From the NCBI RefSeq assembly GCF_003627815.1, contig NZ_CP032698.1, forward strand, positions 6,820,001 through 6,884,000: DNA of 64,000 nucleotides. The letters run 5' to 3'. Positions 34,450 through 42,893 of this stretch are shown one piece after another; position 1 is the stretch's first letter, and the number at the start of each line of letters is the position of its first letter. Below the pieces are notes generated by a model that had not been told where the DNA came from, ran no database searches, and was given only the letters and a program-made list of their open reading frames with translations. A program made the position numbers and the translations under genes. The DNA comes from Streptomyces hundungensis. Its GTDB lineage: Bacteria; Actinomycetota; Actinomycetes; Streptomycetales; Streptomycetaceae.

Positions 34450-35163
34450 ATGAGGGTGGTCTCGCTCGTGCCGTCCTTGACGGAGGCGGTCGCGGTCACC
34501 GCCCCCGGGCTCCTGGTCGGCGTCACCGACTGGTGCACCCATCCGGCCGGGCTCGACGCCGTCCGGGTCAAGGGCACCAAGAACCCGGACGTGGAGCGGA
34601 TCGTCGCGCTCGACCCCGATCTCGTCCTCGCCAACGAGGAGGAGAACCGGCCCGCCGACCTGGCCGCCCTGAGCGCCGCCGGGCTCGACGTCCTGGTCAC
34701 CGAGGTCCGCACATTGCCGGGGGCCTTCGCCGAACTGGAGCGGGTCCTCGTGGACGGCTGCGGCCTCGCCCGGCCCCGCTGGCTGGACGACGCCGAGCGG
34801 GCGTGGGCGAGGGTGCGCCCGGGCCCTGGACGCCGGGCCGTCGTGCCGATCTGGCGGCGCCCCTGGATGGTCCTCGGCCGCGACACCTTCGCGGGCGACG
34901 TGCTGGCCCGGCTCGGCGTGCACAACGTCTACGCCGGACACGCCGAGCGCTATCCCCGCATCAGCATCGACGCGCTGAACGCGGCGGGCGCCGACCTCGT
35001 CGTGCTGCCCGACGAGCCCTACCGCTTCACCCCCGACGACGGCCCCGAGGCCTTCCCCGCGCTGCCCGCCGCCCTCGTGGACGGCCGCCAACTCACTTGG
35101 TACGGGCCGTCGTTGGTGACCGCGCCGGCCGTGCTCGGCGCGGCGCTCGGGACCGTCGCGTAA
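34450..35163 (+). CDS. Helical-backbone metal receptor (BtuF-like) protein
   Basis: A 237-residue protein of the cobalamin/siderophore-binding BtuF fold: VVSLVPSLTEAVAV, VGVTDWCTHP, the central helix, and IDALNAAGADLVVLPDEPYRF. Unlike true ABC binding proteins it has no signal peptide or lipobox, so it is probably cytoplasmic. Many actinobacterial members of this type have no dedicated transporter; function unknown. It follows the cupin regulator by 31 bp with GAGAGGG upstream of ATG. Confidence 0.87.
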   Translation: MRVVSLVPSLTEAVAVTAPGLLVGVTDWCTHPAGLDAVRVKGTKNPDVERIVALDPDLVLANEEENRPADLAALSAAGLDVLVTEVRTLPGAFAELERVLVDGCGLARPRWLDDAERAWARVRPGPGRRAVVPIWRRPWMVLGRDTFAGDVLARLGVHNVYAGHAERYPRISIDALNAAGADLVVLPDEPYRFTPDDGPEAFPALPAALVDGRQLTWYGPSLVTAPAVLGAALGTVA

Positions 35164-35177
35164 GGGCGCACGAGGGC

Positions 35178-36290
35178 TTACTTCGTCACGGGCGCCGCGA
35201 GCAGCTTTCCGTTCACCAGCCCCCGTACGGTGTGGAACCCGGCCACCAGCCAGGCCGTCACCAGCAGGACGTACAGGGCGACCGCCAGCCAGTCGAAGGC
35301 GTGCAGTTGGGTGTGGCGGGCGAGCCCCTCGGCGCCGGTGACACAGGTGCCGACGGGGAAGGTGAAGGCCCACCAGGTCATCGCGAAGCCCATGCCGCGC
35401 CGGGCCGCCCGGACGACCATGGCCACCGCGAGCGCCAGCCACATCAGGGCGAAGCCCATCACCGGCACGCCGTACAGGACGGCGAAGGCGCCCATGCCGT
35501 TGGCGTACGGGGCGCCGATCGCACCGCCGGCCACGTCGGCCAGCTTGTTCACGGCGGTGGTGGACTGGCCGAGCGGGCCGAGCACCAGGAACAGGGTCGG
35601 GGTGAGGAAGAGCGGCAGCGCGCCCCGGTGGATCAGACGCGAGAACACCACGGGCAGGATGACCAGGGTCGCCAGCAGGCTCATCCCGAACATCGCGTAC
35701 GAGCCGAGCAGCATCGCCTCGCGGGCCTGACCCGCGGGCAGGTGGGGGACGAGCAGGGGGCCGAGCGTCGCCGACACCATGGGGGCGACCACGGGCAGCA
35801 ACCAGACGGGGGAGGCGCTGCCCGGAGCGACGTCGTGCCGGGCGACCATCAGATACGGGACGGCCACGGCGGCCACCAGACCCGTCACGGTGCCCACGCC
35901 GTACAACACCCACGCGAGCGGCACCGCCGCGCTCTCGCCGATCAGGTCGGCGCCGACGGACAGCGAGCCGATGCCGACGGCCAGGTACGCCATCGACATA
36001 CAGCCGTAGAACGGCGCGACGGTGGGGTCGAGGAGGTGGGTGCGGGCCTGGTCGCGGTGGTGCAGCCAGTGCCCGGCGCGGGCCGCCAGCAGCACCACGA
36101 GCAGGGCCAGTGAGAGCGCCCAGACCACCGAAAGGCCCGGCACGTGGAACGGCAGGCCCGCGCCCGCGTTCGCGACGACGGCCGTCCCCATGACCGCGGC
36201 GTACCAGTTCGGCCCGAGGTGGCGCAGTGCGGGCCGGCGGACGGCGACGGGTGCTCGGGTGTGGGCGCGGGGTGGTGTGAGGGTGGCCAT
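35178..36290 (-). CDS. TDT/SLAC1-family transporter
   Basis: A 370-residue membrane protein with about ten hydrophobic helices, of the tellurite-resistance/dicarboxylate transporter (TehA, Mae1, SLAC1) family. It has the N-terminal LGPNWYAAVMGTAVVANAG that opens most members, and internal helices such as GFALMWLALAVAMVV and AMTWWAFTFPVGTCV. Members move anions, C4-dicarboxylates or sulfite. ATG 36290 is chosen from homology. It is divergent from a LysR regulator whose probable site lies between them. Confidence 0.9.
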   Translation of the reverse strand: MATLTPPRAHTRAPVAVRRPALRHLGPNWYAAVMGTAVVANAGAGLPFHVPGLSVVWALSLALLVVLLAARAGHWLHHRDQARTHLLDPTVAPFYGCMSMAYLAVGIGSLSVGADLIGESAAVPLAWVLYGVGTVTGLVAAVAVPYLMVARHDVAPGSASPVWLLPVVAPMVSATLGPLLVPHLPAGQAREAMLLGSYAMFGMSLLATLVILPVVFSRLIHRGALPLFLTPTLFLVLGPLGQSTTAVNKLADVAGGAIGAPYANGMGAFAVLYGVPVMGFALMWLALAVAMVVRAARRGMGFAMTWWAFTFPVGTCVTGAEGLARHTQLHAFDWLAVALYVLLVTAWLVAGFHTVRGLVNGKLLAAPVTK

Positions 36291-36337
36291 GCATCCAGCT
36301 TCGTCGCGGCCGTCGGCCCCCGCCACGCCTCTTGGAG

Positions 36338-36354
36338 CTATGAGCCCATAAGCT
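36338..36354. promoter_or_regulatory. Possible LysR operator overlapping its leaderless promoter
   Basis: CTATGAGCCCATAAG (36338-36352) is an interrupted dyad (CTAT...ATAAG). It overlaps TAAGCT (36349-36354), a -10 box exactly six bases before the LysR ATG, suggesting a leaderless mRNA and autoregulation. Confidence 0.45.
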
Positions 36355-36360
36355 GGGTTT

Positions 36361-37290
36361 ATGAGCGTGAGCGGCCCCGAGGACACAGCCCCCCTCGCCC
36401 ACCGGGTGCCGGACCTGGGGGCGATGGAGCTGCTGCTCGCGGTCGCCCGCTACGGCAGCCTCGGGCGGGCCGCCCGCGACCTCGGCATCACCCAGCCCGC
36501 CGCGAGCAGCCGGGTCCGCTCGATGGAGCGCCTTCTGGGGGTCACCCTCGTCGACCGCTCCCCGCGCGGCTCCCGGCTCACCGCCGAGGGGGTCCTCGTG
36601 ACGGACTGGGCGCGGCGCGTGGTGGAGGCGGCCGAGGCCTTCGACGCGGGCGCCCAGGCGCTGCGCGGGCGCCGGGACTCGCGGCTGCGGGTCGCCGCTA
36701 GCATGACGATCGCCGAGTATCTGCTGCCAGGCTGGCTGATCGCGCTGCGCGGGCGCTGGCCGGGCACCGCGGTGTCGCTGAGCGCGGGGAACTCGGCCGT
36801 GGTCGCGGAGCGGCTGCTCGGCGACGAGGCCGACCTGGGCTTCGTCGAAGGCCTGGGGGTGCCCGCAGGCCTGGACTCGGCGGTCATCGGCCACGACCGG
36901 CTCGTCGTGGTCGCGGCCCCCTCGCACCCCTGGGCCCGGCGACAGCACCCGCTCTCGCCGGCCGAACTGGCCGCCACCCCGCTCATCCAGCGCGAACAGG
37001 GCTCGGGCACCCGCCAGGTCCTGGACGCGGCGCTGGCCGCCCACGGCGGGCTCGCCGAACCCCTCATCGAGCTGTCCTCCACCACCGCGGTGAAGGCGTC
37101 CGTGGTCAGCGGGGCGGGGCCGTCGGTGCTCAGCGAACTCGCCCTCGGCGAGGAGCTGGCCGCCCGGCGCCTGGTGCGGATCCCGGTCGAGGGCGTACGG
37201 CTGCGGCGCGATCTGCGCGCGGTGTGGCGCCGGGGCCCGCTGCCCGCGGGCCCCGCCCGCGATCTGCTCTCGCTCGCCCGCCCGGCCTGA
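36361..37290 (+). CDS. LysR-family transcriptional regulator
   Basis: A 309-residue regulator. The helix-turn-helix is MELLLAVARYGSLGRAARDLGITQPAASSRVRSMERLLGVTLVDRS, followed by a substrate-binding co-inducer domain (LRVAASMTIAEYLLPGWL...). It belongs to the branch found next to TDT/SLAC1 transporters and is divergent from one here, so it most likely controls it. No ribosome site is present before ATG 36361, and a -10 hexamer ends six bases upstream. Confidence 0.93.
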   Translation: MSVSGPEDTAPLAHRVPDLGAMELLLAVARYGSLGRAARDLGITQPAASSRVRSMERLLGVTLVDRSPRGSRLTAEGVLVTDWARRVVEAAEAFDAGAQALRGRRDSRLRVAASMTIAEYLLPGWLIALRGRWPGTAVSLSAGNSAVVAERLLGDEADLGFVEGLGVPAGLDSAVIGHDRLVVVAAPSHPWARRQHPLSPAELAATPLIQREQGSGTRQVLDAALAAHGGLAEPLIELSSTTAVKASVVSGAGPSVLSELALGEELAARRLVRIPVEGVRLRRDLRAVWRRGPLPAGPARDLLSLARPA

Positions 37291-37323
37291 CCGATCGCCC
37301 GGCCCATCCTCGCTGACGGGCCG

Positions 37324-38007
37324 TCAGGCAGGCACCAGGCGGCGGCCGTTGACCTCACGACGGGCGCGGGCCAGGCGCTCCTCGATGGTGCGGCGCACCG
37401 TCGGCCACTCCTCGTCGAGTACGGAGTAGAACGCGGTGCCCCGCACCAGTCCGTCCAGGCCCCGGGTGTGGACCCGGCGCACCCCCTCGCAGACCGCGCC
37501 AAGACCTTCGATGGCGGCCCGCGAGCGGGTGTTGCGGGCGTCCGCGCGCAGCGAGATCCGGCGCACCCGCCAGGTGTCGAAGGCGTGCTGGAACATGAGC
37601 AGCTTGGCCTCGGTGTTGATGCCGGTGCCCTGGGCGTGCGCGGAGAGCCAGGTGCCGCCGATGTCGGCCGCGTCCGGAACCGCGTCGGCCGCGCCGGTCA
37701 GCGGGCCGCGCGGCGCGGGCGGCCACACCACGGGCCCGTCCCAGTAGTCGAGTTCACAGAACCGGGTCGAGCCCACGACCAGGCCGTCGGCGGCCCGTAC
37801 GGTCGCGAACGCCAGCGTCCGGCCGGCCTCCTGGTCGGCCAGCGCGCTGTGGATGTAGGCATACGCCGCGTCCAGGCCGTGCGGCACGGGCGTGAAGGCG
37901 TACGAGGTCCGATCGGCCGCCGCGGCGGCGGCCAGGGCCGGAGCGTGGCAGGGGGCGAGCGGTTCGAGCCGTACGGAACGGCCCGACAGGATGACGGGTG
38001 CGGGCAC
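37324..38007 (-). CDS. GNAT-family N-acetyltransferase (RimJ/RimL-like)
   Basis: A 227-residue acetyltransferase of the RimJ/RimL branch: VRLEPLAPCHAPALAAAA at the start, the acetyl-CoA region GTWLSAHAQGTGINTEAKLLM, and RISLRADARNTRSRAAIEGLGAVCEGVRRVH near the end. It is likely to acetylate a small-molecule amine or a ribosomal protein N-terminus; target unknown. The start GTG 38007 is chosen because GAAGG lies before it. The region 38008-38314 upstream holds a GGGCCCT/AGGGCCC hairpin (38285-38303) and no gene. Confidence 0.85.
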   Translation of the reverse strand: MPAPVILSGRSVRLEPLAPCHAPALAAAAAADRTSYAFTPVPHGLDAAYAYIHSALADQEAGRTLAFATVRAADGLVVGSTRFCELDYWDGPVVWPPAPRGPLTGAADAVPDAADIGGTWLSAHAQGTGINTEAKLLMFQHAFDTWRVRRISLRADARNTRSRAAIEGLGAVCEGVRRVHTRGLDGLVRGTAFYSVLDEEWPTVRRTIEERLARARREVNGRRLVPA

Positions 38008-38314
38008 GGGGCCTTCGGTCCTTCGGGGCGCGGCGGAGCTTTCCCACCGGTGGGCGGGGAGCGGGGACACGGAGGAACACACGGTCAGGATGTGTCCGTG
38101 AAATGGCCAGGGAAGGAACGAGTGCGGGAAGAGGAACGAGCGGCCAGGTGAAGGCGAGGAGTCTCGGAGAATCCGCCTGATAGGGGCGGCGAGAGGAAGA
38201 TACCCGGCCGATCCCTCAATCGTCACCCCCTCGCCGGGGCGCGGGTTTCCGGGCGTGTCGGTCCGCTCCTCCCGGCCGGGCCGAGGGCCCTCGCCCAGGG
38301 CCCCGAGCAGGGTC

Positions 38315-39001
38315 TCAGCGCCTGGCCGCGGCCCGGACCAGGCCCTCGGTGACGCGGGTGTCGCGGCCCATCTCGGGGTGCCACTGGACGCCCAGGACCC
38401 AGGCGGCGCCGGGCAATTCGGCCGCCTCCACGGTGCCGTCCTCCGCGTGGGCCGAGGCGATCAGAGGGCTCGCCAGGCGGTCCACGCACTGGTGGTGGTA
38501 GGTCGGAACCTCCGCCGCCTCGGGCACGAGCGAGGCGTAGAGCGTGCCCGGCACCGGTTTGACCGTGTGCTCGCCGAACACGCCCCGGCCGCCGGTGTGC
38601 CCGTCCAGGTGCTGCACCAGCGTGCCGCCGAGTGCCACGTTCAGGAGCTGGAGGCCCCGGCAGATGCCGAGCAGTGGGGTGCCCGAGGCCAGGGCCGCGT
38701 CGATCAGGGCGAGTTCCCAGGCGTCCCGCTCGCGGGCGGGGGGCCCGGTACGGGGCGACGGCTCAGCCCCGTACCGGACCGGCTCCACATCGGCGCCGCC
38801 CGCGATGATCAGCCCGTCCAGGCGCGCCACCACCTCGGCCGCCGCGGTCGGCCCCTCGTCGGGCGGCAGCATCGCGGCGAGTGCGCCACTGGCCCGGACG
38901 AGCCGGGGGTATCCGGCGGGCAGCAGGGCGGCGGGCAGGTCCCACACGCCCCAGCGGGCGGGCTCCAGATACGTACTGATGCCGATGAGCGGCTTGGGCA
39001 C
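38315..39001 (-). CDS. Class I glutamine amidotransferase / gamma-glutamyl hydrolase (PuuD-like)
   Basis: A 228-residue class I amidotransferase-fold hydrolase. Seen: LDGLIIAGGADVEP, the nucleophile elbow LLGICRGLQLLN (Cys114), and VQWHPEM with the catalytic His-Glu. The closest family is the gamma-glutamyl-GABA hydrolase group (PuuD). It lies 28 bp downstream of the amine permease and opposite glnA4, so it most likely removes the gamma-glutamyl group at the end of the pathway to release Glu and the oxidised amine product. Substrate is inferred from context. Confidence 0.9.
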   Translation of the reverse strand: MPKPLIGISTYLEPARWGVWDLPAALLPAGYPRLVRASGALAAMLPPDEGPTAAAEVVARLDGLIIAGGADVEPVRYGAEPSPRTGPPARERDAWELALIDAALASGTPLLGICRGLQLLNVALGGTLVQHLDGHTGGRGVFGEHTVKPVPGTLYASLVPEAAEVPTYHHQCVDRLASPLIASAHAEDGTVEAAELPGAAWVLGVQWHPEMGRDTRVTEGLVRAAARR

Positions 39002-39029
39002 GGCGGCGGTCTCCGTTCGGTGGGCGGTT

Positions 39030-40481
39030 TCAGTCCCGGGCGAGTTCGGCCTCGGCGGCGGCCAGGGCGGCGAACTCCTCCTCGGGCGCGTGGGCGACCA
39101 GACGGTGGCGACTGTAGAAGGCGAAGTAGGCCAGCGCGATCGCGTAGACACCCAGCGCGATGAAGGCCGCGTCCCGGTCCACCAGGAACGTGGCCACCAG
39201 CGCGAAGAGCGCGAGGACGAAGGCGACGGAGGAGGTCAGGACGCCGCCGGGGGTGCGGTAGGGCCGCTCCAGGTCCGGCTCGCGCCGGCGCAGCACCAGG
39301 TGCGAGAGGGCCATCAGGGCGTAGGAGATGGTGGCGCCGAACACCGCCACGTTCAGCATGCGGCCGCCGTTGCCGCTCCAGGCCGCGAGCGCGAAGCCGA
39401 TCGCGCCGGGGATCAGCAGGCCCAGATAGGGCGACTTGCGGCGGCTGGTCAGGGAGAGGAAGCGGGGCAGATAGCCCGCCCTGGACAGGGCGAAGAGCTG
39501 GCGCGAACCCGCGAAGATCAGTGAGAAGAACGAGGCCACCAGGCCCGCGAGCCCCGCGTAGTTGACGAAGCGGCTCAGGGCGGTCGGGCCGCCGTCGCCC
39601 TGGAGCGCCACGACCAGCGGGTTGCCCGCGTCCTTGAGGGCGGCCGAGCCGTGTGCCCCGGTCGCCGCGAAGAAGGTGACCACGGCCAGCAGCACCAGGA
39701 CCGAAAGCGAGATGGCGAGCGCGCGCGGCATGGAGCGCACCGGGTCCTTGGCCTCCTCGGCCGCCAGCGGCACCCCCTCGACGCCGAGGAAGAACCACAT
39801 GCCGAAGGGGAACGCGGCCCAGATGCCGAGCACCCCGAACGGCAGCCAGGTGCTGGAGCCGAGCGCGGAGGCGTCCACCGGGATGTCGTTGAGCCGGGAG
39901 GCGTCGAAGTCGGTGAAGGCGCCGACGGCGAAGACCAGCAGGGCGGCGACCGCGATCGCCGTGACCACGAGGCTGAAGCGCAGCGCCTCGCCCACGCCCC
40001 ACAAGTGGATCCCGATGAAGATCGCGAAGCAGGCGAGGTACACGGGCCAGCCGGAGGTGAGCCCGAACAGGCCGAGCGATTCGACGTAGTCGCCGATGAA
40101 GAGCGAGATCGCGGCGGGCGCCAGGATGTACTCGATGAGGATCGCGGTGCCGGTCAGAAAGCCGCCCCAGGTGCCGAGCGCCCGGCGCGCGAAGCCGTAA
40201 CCGCCGCCCGCGGTGGGCAGGATGGCGGAGAGCTCGGCCAGCGAGAACACCAGGCAGGCGTACATGACGCCCATCAGGGCGGTGGCCGTGGCGAGCCCGC
40301 CGAAGCCGCCCTTGGACAGTCCGATGTTCCAGCCGGAGAAGTCGCCCGAGACCACATAGGCGACGCCGAGCCCGGTGAGCAGCAGCCACCCGGCGCTGCC
40401 GCGCCGCAGGGTGCGCCGGTGCAGATAGTCGTCCTCGGCGGAGGTGGGCGGTGCGGTGCGGAGGTCGGTGCGCTCGGCCAT
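39030..40481 (-). CDS. APC-family amine/amino acid permease (ethanolamine permease type)
   Basis: A 483-residue, 12-helix APC transporter. The N-terminus LHRRTLRRGSAGWLLLTGLGVAYVVSGDFSGWNIGLSKGGFGG strongly resembles the ethanolamine permease (Eat) group, as do GVGEALRFS and FFLGVEGVPLAAEEAKDPVRSMPRAL. GGAG precedes ATG 40481. It is transcribed with the hydrolase downstream. A 21-bp motif upstream of it (40518-40538) recurs upstream of glnA4, indicating shared control. Confidence 0.92.
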   Translation of the reverse strand: MAERTDLRTAPPTSAEDDYLHRRTLRRGSAGWLLLTGLGVAYVVSGDFSGWNIGLSKGGFGGLATATALMGVMYACLVFSLAELSAILPTAGGGYGFARRALGTWGGFLTGTAILIEYILAPAAISLFIGDYVESLGLFGLTSGWPVYLACFAIFIGIHLWGVGEALRFSLVVTAIAVAALLVFAVGAFTDFDASRLNDIPVDASALGSSTWLPFGVLGIWAAFPFGMWFFLGVEGVPLAAEEAKDPVRSMPRALAISLSVLVLLAVVTFFAATGAHGSAALKDAGNPLVVALQGDGGPTALSRFVNYAGLAGLVASFFSLIFAGSRQLFALSRAGYLPRFLSLTSRRKSPYLGLLIPGAIGFALAAWSGNGGRMLNVAVFGATISYALMALSHLVLRRREPDLERPYRTPGGVLTSSVAFVLALFALVATFLVDRDAAFIALGVYAIALAYFAFYSRHRLVAHAPEEEFAALAAAEAELARD

Positions 40482-40517
40482 GAGCCGCTCCAGATGATCG
40501 TCGAGAGAGATCAGGTC

Positions 40518-40538
40518 AATGGTTCGGCTGCATACCTT
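40518..40538. promoter_or_regulatory. Cluster motif, permease copy
   Basis: AATGGTTC, five bases, CATACCTT. It is identical at 17 of 21 positions to the copy at 41467-41487. It lies 37-57 bp upstream of the permease start. Probably the operator of the FadR-type regulator. Confidence 0.65.
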
Positions 40539-40690
40539 TGCTGGAGGGCAGGGGGATGCGCAAGGGGTGGACGTAAAACCGCGGTTACGGAAAACGCCGG
40601 GGCGCGCGACCCGGCTCGGCGCGGCGGCCACGCGGGTGGCGATCTCGCCCGGGTGGGAGCGCGGCCCGGGCGGGAGTGCGGCCCGACCGC

Positions 40691-41443
40691 TCAGGTCAGG
40701 AAGCCGCGCAGCAGCGCCGCCGTGCCCCCGCAGTGCTCGCGCATCACCTCGCGCGCCCCATCCGCGTCGCCGTCGAGCACCGCCTCGACCAGCGCGGTGT
40801 GCTGGTGCTGGGAGTGCTCCAGATTGCGCACCAGGAGCGGAATGCAGTCCAGGAGGTCGTTGACGGTGGCCCGCACCGCCGCGTACTGGGCGGTGAGCGT
40901 CGGCGAACCCGAGAGCTCGGCCAGCGTGAGGTGGAGCAGGGTGTCCTGGCGGCGGTAGTCGGTGAGTTCGGCGTCGTGGGTGGCGGTGAGCGCGGAGCGC
41001 AGGCGCTCGGCGCCGGCCCCGTCGAGCCCGTGCGCCGCGCACAGCCCGGCCGCGCCGACCTCCAGGACCTCCCGGAACCGCAGGATGTCCTCGACGTCGA
41101 CCGAGGCGACGCGCCGGCGCAGCTCGTCCTCGCCGCCCCCGTCCGGCCGGGGCAGCACGAACGTGCCGCCGTACCGGCCGCGCCGGCTCTCCACCAGGCC
41201 CTGGTCCTGGAGCACCTTGAGCACCTCGCGCAGGGTGACCCGGCTGATCCCCATCCGCTCGGCCAACTCCCGCTCGGCGGGCAGCCGTTCACCGGCCGGG
41301 ACGAGACCCAGACGCAGCAGTTGGAGAATCTGCTCCAGCGCCTCCTCGAAGCCGTTCCCGGCCCGTACGGTGCGCAGCACGGGGACGAACGGGTCCGGTG
41401 CGCGGCCCTGCGGGCGCCCCGCCGAGTCGATCTTCTTCGCCAC
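40691..41443 (-). CDS. FadR/GntR-family transcriptional regulator
   Basis: A 250-residue regulator. The winged helix-turn-helix is EEALEQILQLLRLGLVPAGERLPAERELAERMGISRVTLREVLKVLQDQGLVES. The C-terminal FCD domain has helical metal-binding His positions (THDAELTDYRRQDTLLHLTLAELSG, ENLEHSQHQHTALVEAV equivalent). GTG 41443 has AAGGGGAA upstream; an in-frame TTG at 41464 is possible. Divergent from glnA4. It probably controls both this promoter region and the permease promoter through the shared 21-bp motif. Confidence 0.93.
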   Translation of the reverse strand: MAKKIDSAGRPQGRAPDPFVPVLRTVRAGNGFEEALEQILQLLRLGLVPAGERLPAERELAERMGISRVTLREVLKVLQDQGLVESRRGRYGGTFVLPRPDGGGEDELRRRVASVDVEDILRFREVLEVGAAGLCAAHGLDGAGAERLRSALTATHDAELTDYRRQDTLLHLTLAELSGSPTLTAQYAAVRATVNDLLDCIPLLVRNLEHSQHQHTALVEAVLDGDADGAREVMREHCGGTAALLRGFLT

Positions 41444-41466
41444 GTCGTGGATTCCCCTTCCCAATC

Positions 41467-41491
41467 AATGGTTCTACCCCATACCTTATGG
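41467..41491. promoter_or_regulatory. Cluster motif, glnA4/fadR copy, with embedded dyad
   Basis: AATGGTTC, five bases, CATACCTT (41467-41487) repeats the permease-side motif. The perfect dyad CCATA-CCT-TATGG (41479-41491) overlaps its right half. Located between the divergent regulator (41443) and glnA4 (41521). Confidence 0.65.
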
Positions 41492-41520
41492 CTCTCGGCT
41501 GACCCAAGGAGGAGCTTCCC

Positions 41521-42885
41521 GTGGCAGACCGCACACCCCCGCTCGCGCTCGATGAGCTGCGCGCCCTCGTCGCGAGCGGTGAGATCGACACTGTCGTCCT
41601 CGCCTTCCCCGATATGCAAGGGCGGTTGCAGGGCAAGCGCTTCGCCGCCGGATTCTTCCTCGACGAGGTCCTGGCCCACGGCACCGAAGGCTGCAACTAC
41701 CTGCTCGCCGTCGACACCGAGATGAACACGGTCGACGGCTACGCGATGTCGTCCTGGGAGCGCGGCTACGGCGACTTCGCCATGCGCGCCGACCCGGCCA
41801 CACTGCGCCGCGTGCCCTGGAACGAGGGCACCGCGATGCTCATCGCCGACCTCGGCTGGAACGACGGCACCCCGGTCGTCGCGGCCCCCCGCCAGATCCT
41901 CCGCCGCCAACTGGAGCGTCTGGCCGAGCTCGGCTACACCGCCCAGGTCGGCACCGAGCTGGAGTTCATCGTCTTCAAGGACAGCTACGAGCAGGCCTGG
42001 GACGCCGGCTACAAGGGCCTCACCCCGGCCAACCAGTACAACATCGACTACTCGGTGCTCGGCACCGGCCGCATCGAGCCGCTCCTCCGCCGCATCCGCA
42101 ACGAGATGCAGGCCGCGGGGCTCACCGTCGAGTCCGCCAAGGGCGAGTGCAACCCGGGCCAGCACGAGATCGTCTTCCGCTACGACGAGGCCCTGGTCAC
42201 CTGTGACCAGCACGCCATCTACAAGACGGGCGCCAAGGAGATCGCGGCCCAGGAGGGCGTGTCGCTCACCTTCATGGCCAAGTACGACCAGCGCGAGGGC
42301 AACTCCTGCCACATCCACCTCTCGCTCACCGATGAGGACGGCCGCAATGTGATGGCGGGCGACGGACCCGATCACATGTCGCCGGTGATGCGCCACTTCC
42401 TGGCCGGACAGCTCGCCGCGCTGCGCGACTTCTCCCTGCTGTACGCGCCGAACATCAACTCCTACAAGCGCTTCCAGCCGGGCTCCTTCGCCCCCACCGC
42501 CGTCGCCTGGGGGCACGACAACCGCACCTGCGCCCTACGCGTCGTCGGCCACGGCGCCGCGACCCGCTTCGAGAACCGCCTCCCTGGCGGCGACGTCAAC
42601 CCGCACCTCGCCGTCGCCGGACTCGTCGCGGCCGGCCTGTACGGCATCGAGAACAAGCTGGAGCTGCCCGAGGCCTGCACCGGCAACGCCTACACCGGCG
42701 ACTACGCCCACGTCCCCACCACCCTGCGCGAGGCCGCCGAGCTGTGGGAGAACAGCCCCATCGCCCGGGCCGCCTTCGGGGACGAGGTCGTGGCGCACTA
42801 CCGCAACATGGCGCGGGTCGAGCTCGACGCGTTCGACGCCGCGGTGACCGACTGGGAGCTGCGCCGCTCCTTCGAACGCCTGTGA
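41521..42885 (+). CDS. glnA4: Gamma-glutamylethanolamide synthetase-type glutamine synthetase GlnA4
   Basis: A 454-residue glutamine-synthetase-like ligase. Active-site blocks are present: FPDMQGRLQGKRF, GTELEFIVF, AKGECNPGQHEI, CHIHLSL, APNINSYKRFQPGSFAP, DNRTCALRVVG and RFENRLPGGDVNPHLAVAG. It is not a housekeeping GlnA (no adenylylation Tyr context). In S. coelicolor the GlnA4 enzyme at the equivalent locus was reported to glutamylate ethanolamine using ATP. GTG 41521 follows AAGGAGGAG. It is followed by an aldehyde dehydrogenase and an SDR in one operon with almost no gaps. Confidence 0.93.
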   Translation: MADRTPPLALDELRALVASGEIDTVVLAFPDMQGRLQGKRFAAGFFLDEVLAHGTEGCNYLLAVDTEMNTVDGYAMSSWERGYGDFAMRADPATLRRVPWNEGTAMLIADLGWNDGTPVVAAPRQILRRQLERLAELGYTAQVGTELEFIVFKDSYEQAWDAGYKGLTPANQYNIDYSVLGTGRIEPLLRRIRNEMQAAGLTVESAKGECNPGQHEIVFRYDEALVTCDQHAIYKTGAKEIAAQEGVSLTFMAKYDQREGNSCHIHLSLTDEDGRNVMAGDGPDHMSPVMRHFLAGQLAALRDFSLLYAPNINSYKRFQPGSFAPTAVAWGHDNRTCALRVVGHGAATRFENRLPGGDVNPHLAVAGLVAAGLYGIENKLELPEACTGNAYTGDYAHVPTTLREAAELWENSPIARAAFGDEVVAHYRNMARVELDAFDAAVTDWELRRSFERL

Positions 42886-42893
42886 GGAACGAC

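Noticed and set aside
38008..38314. Small gene between the acetyltransferase and the amidotransferase
   Set aside because: Open frames there lack ribosome sites and resemble antisense or upstream extensions; only a short hairpin is supported.
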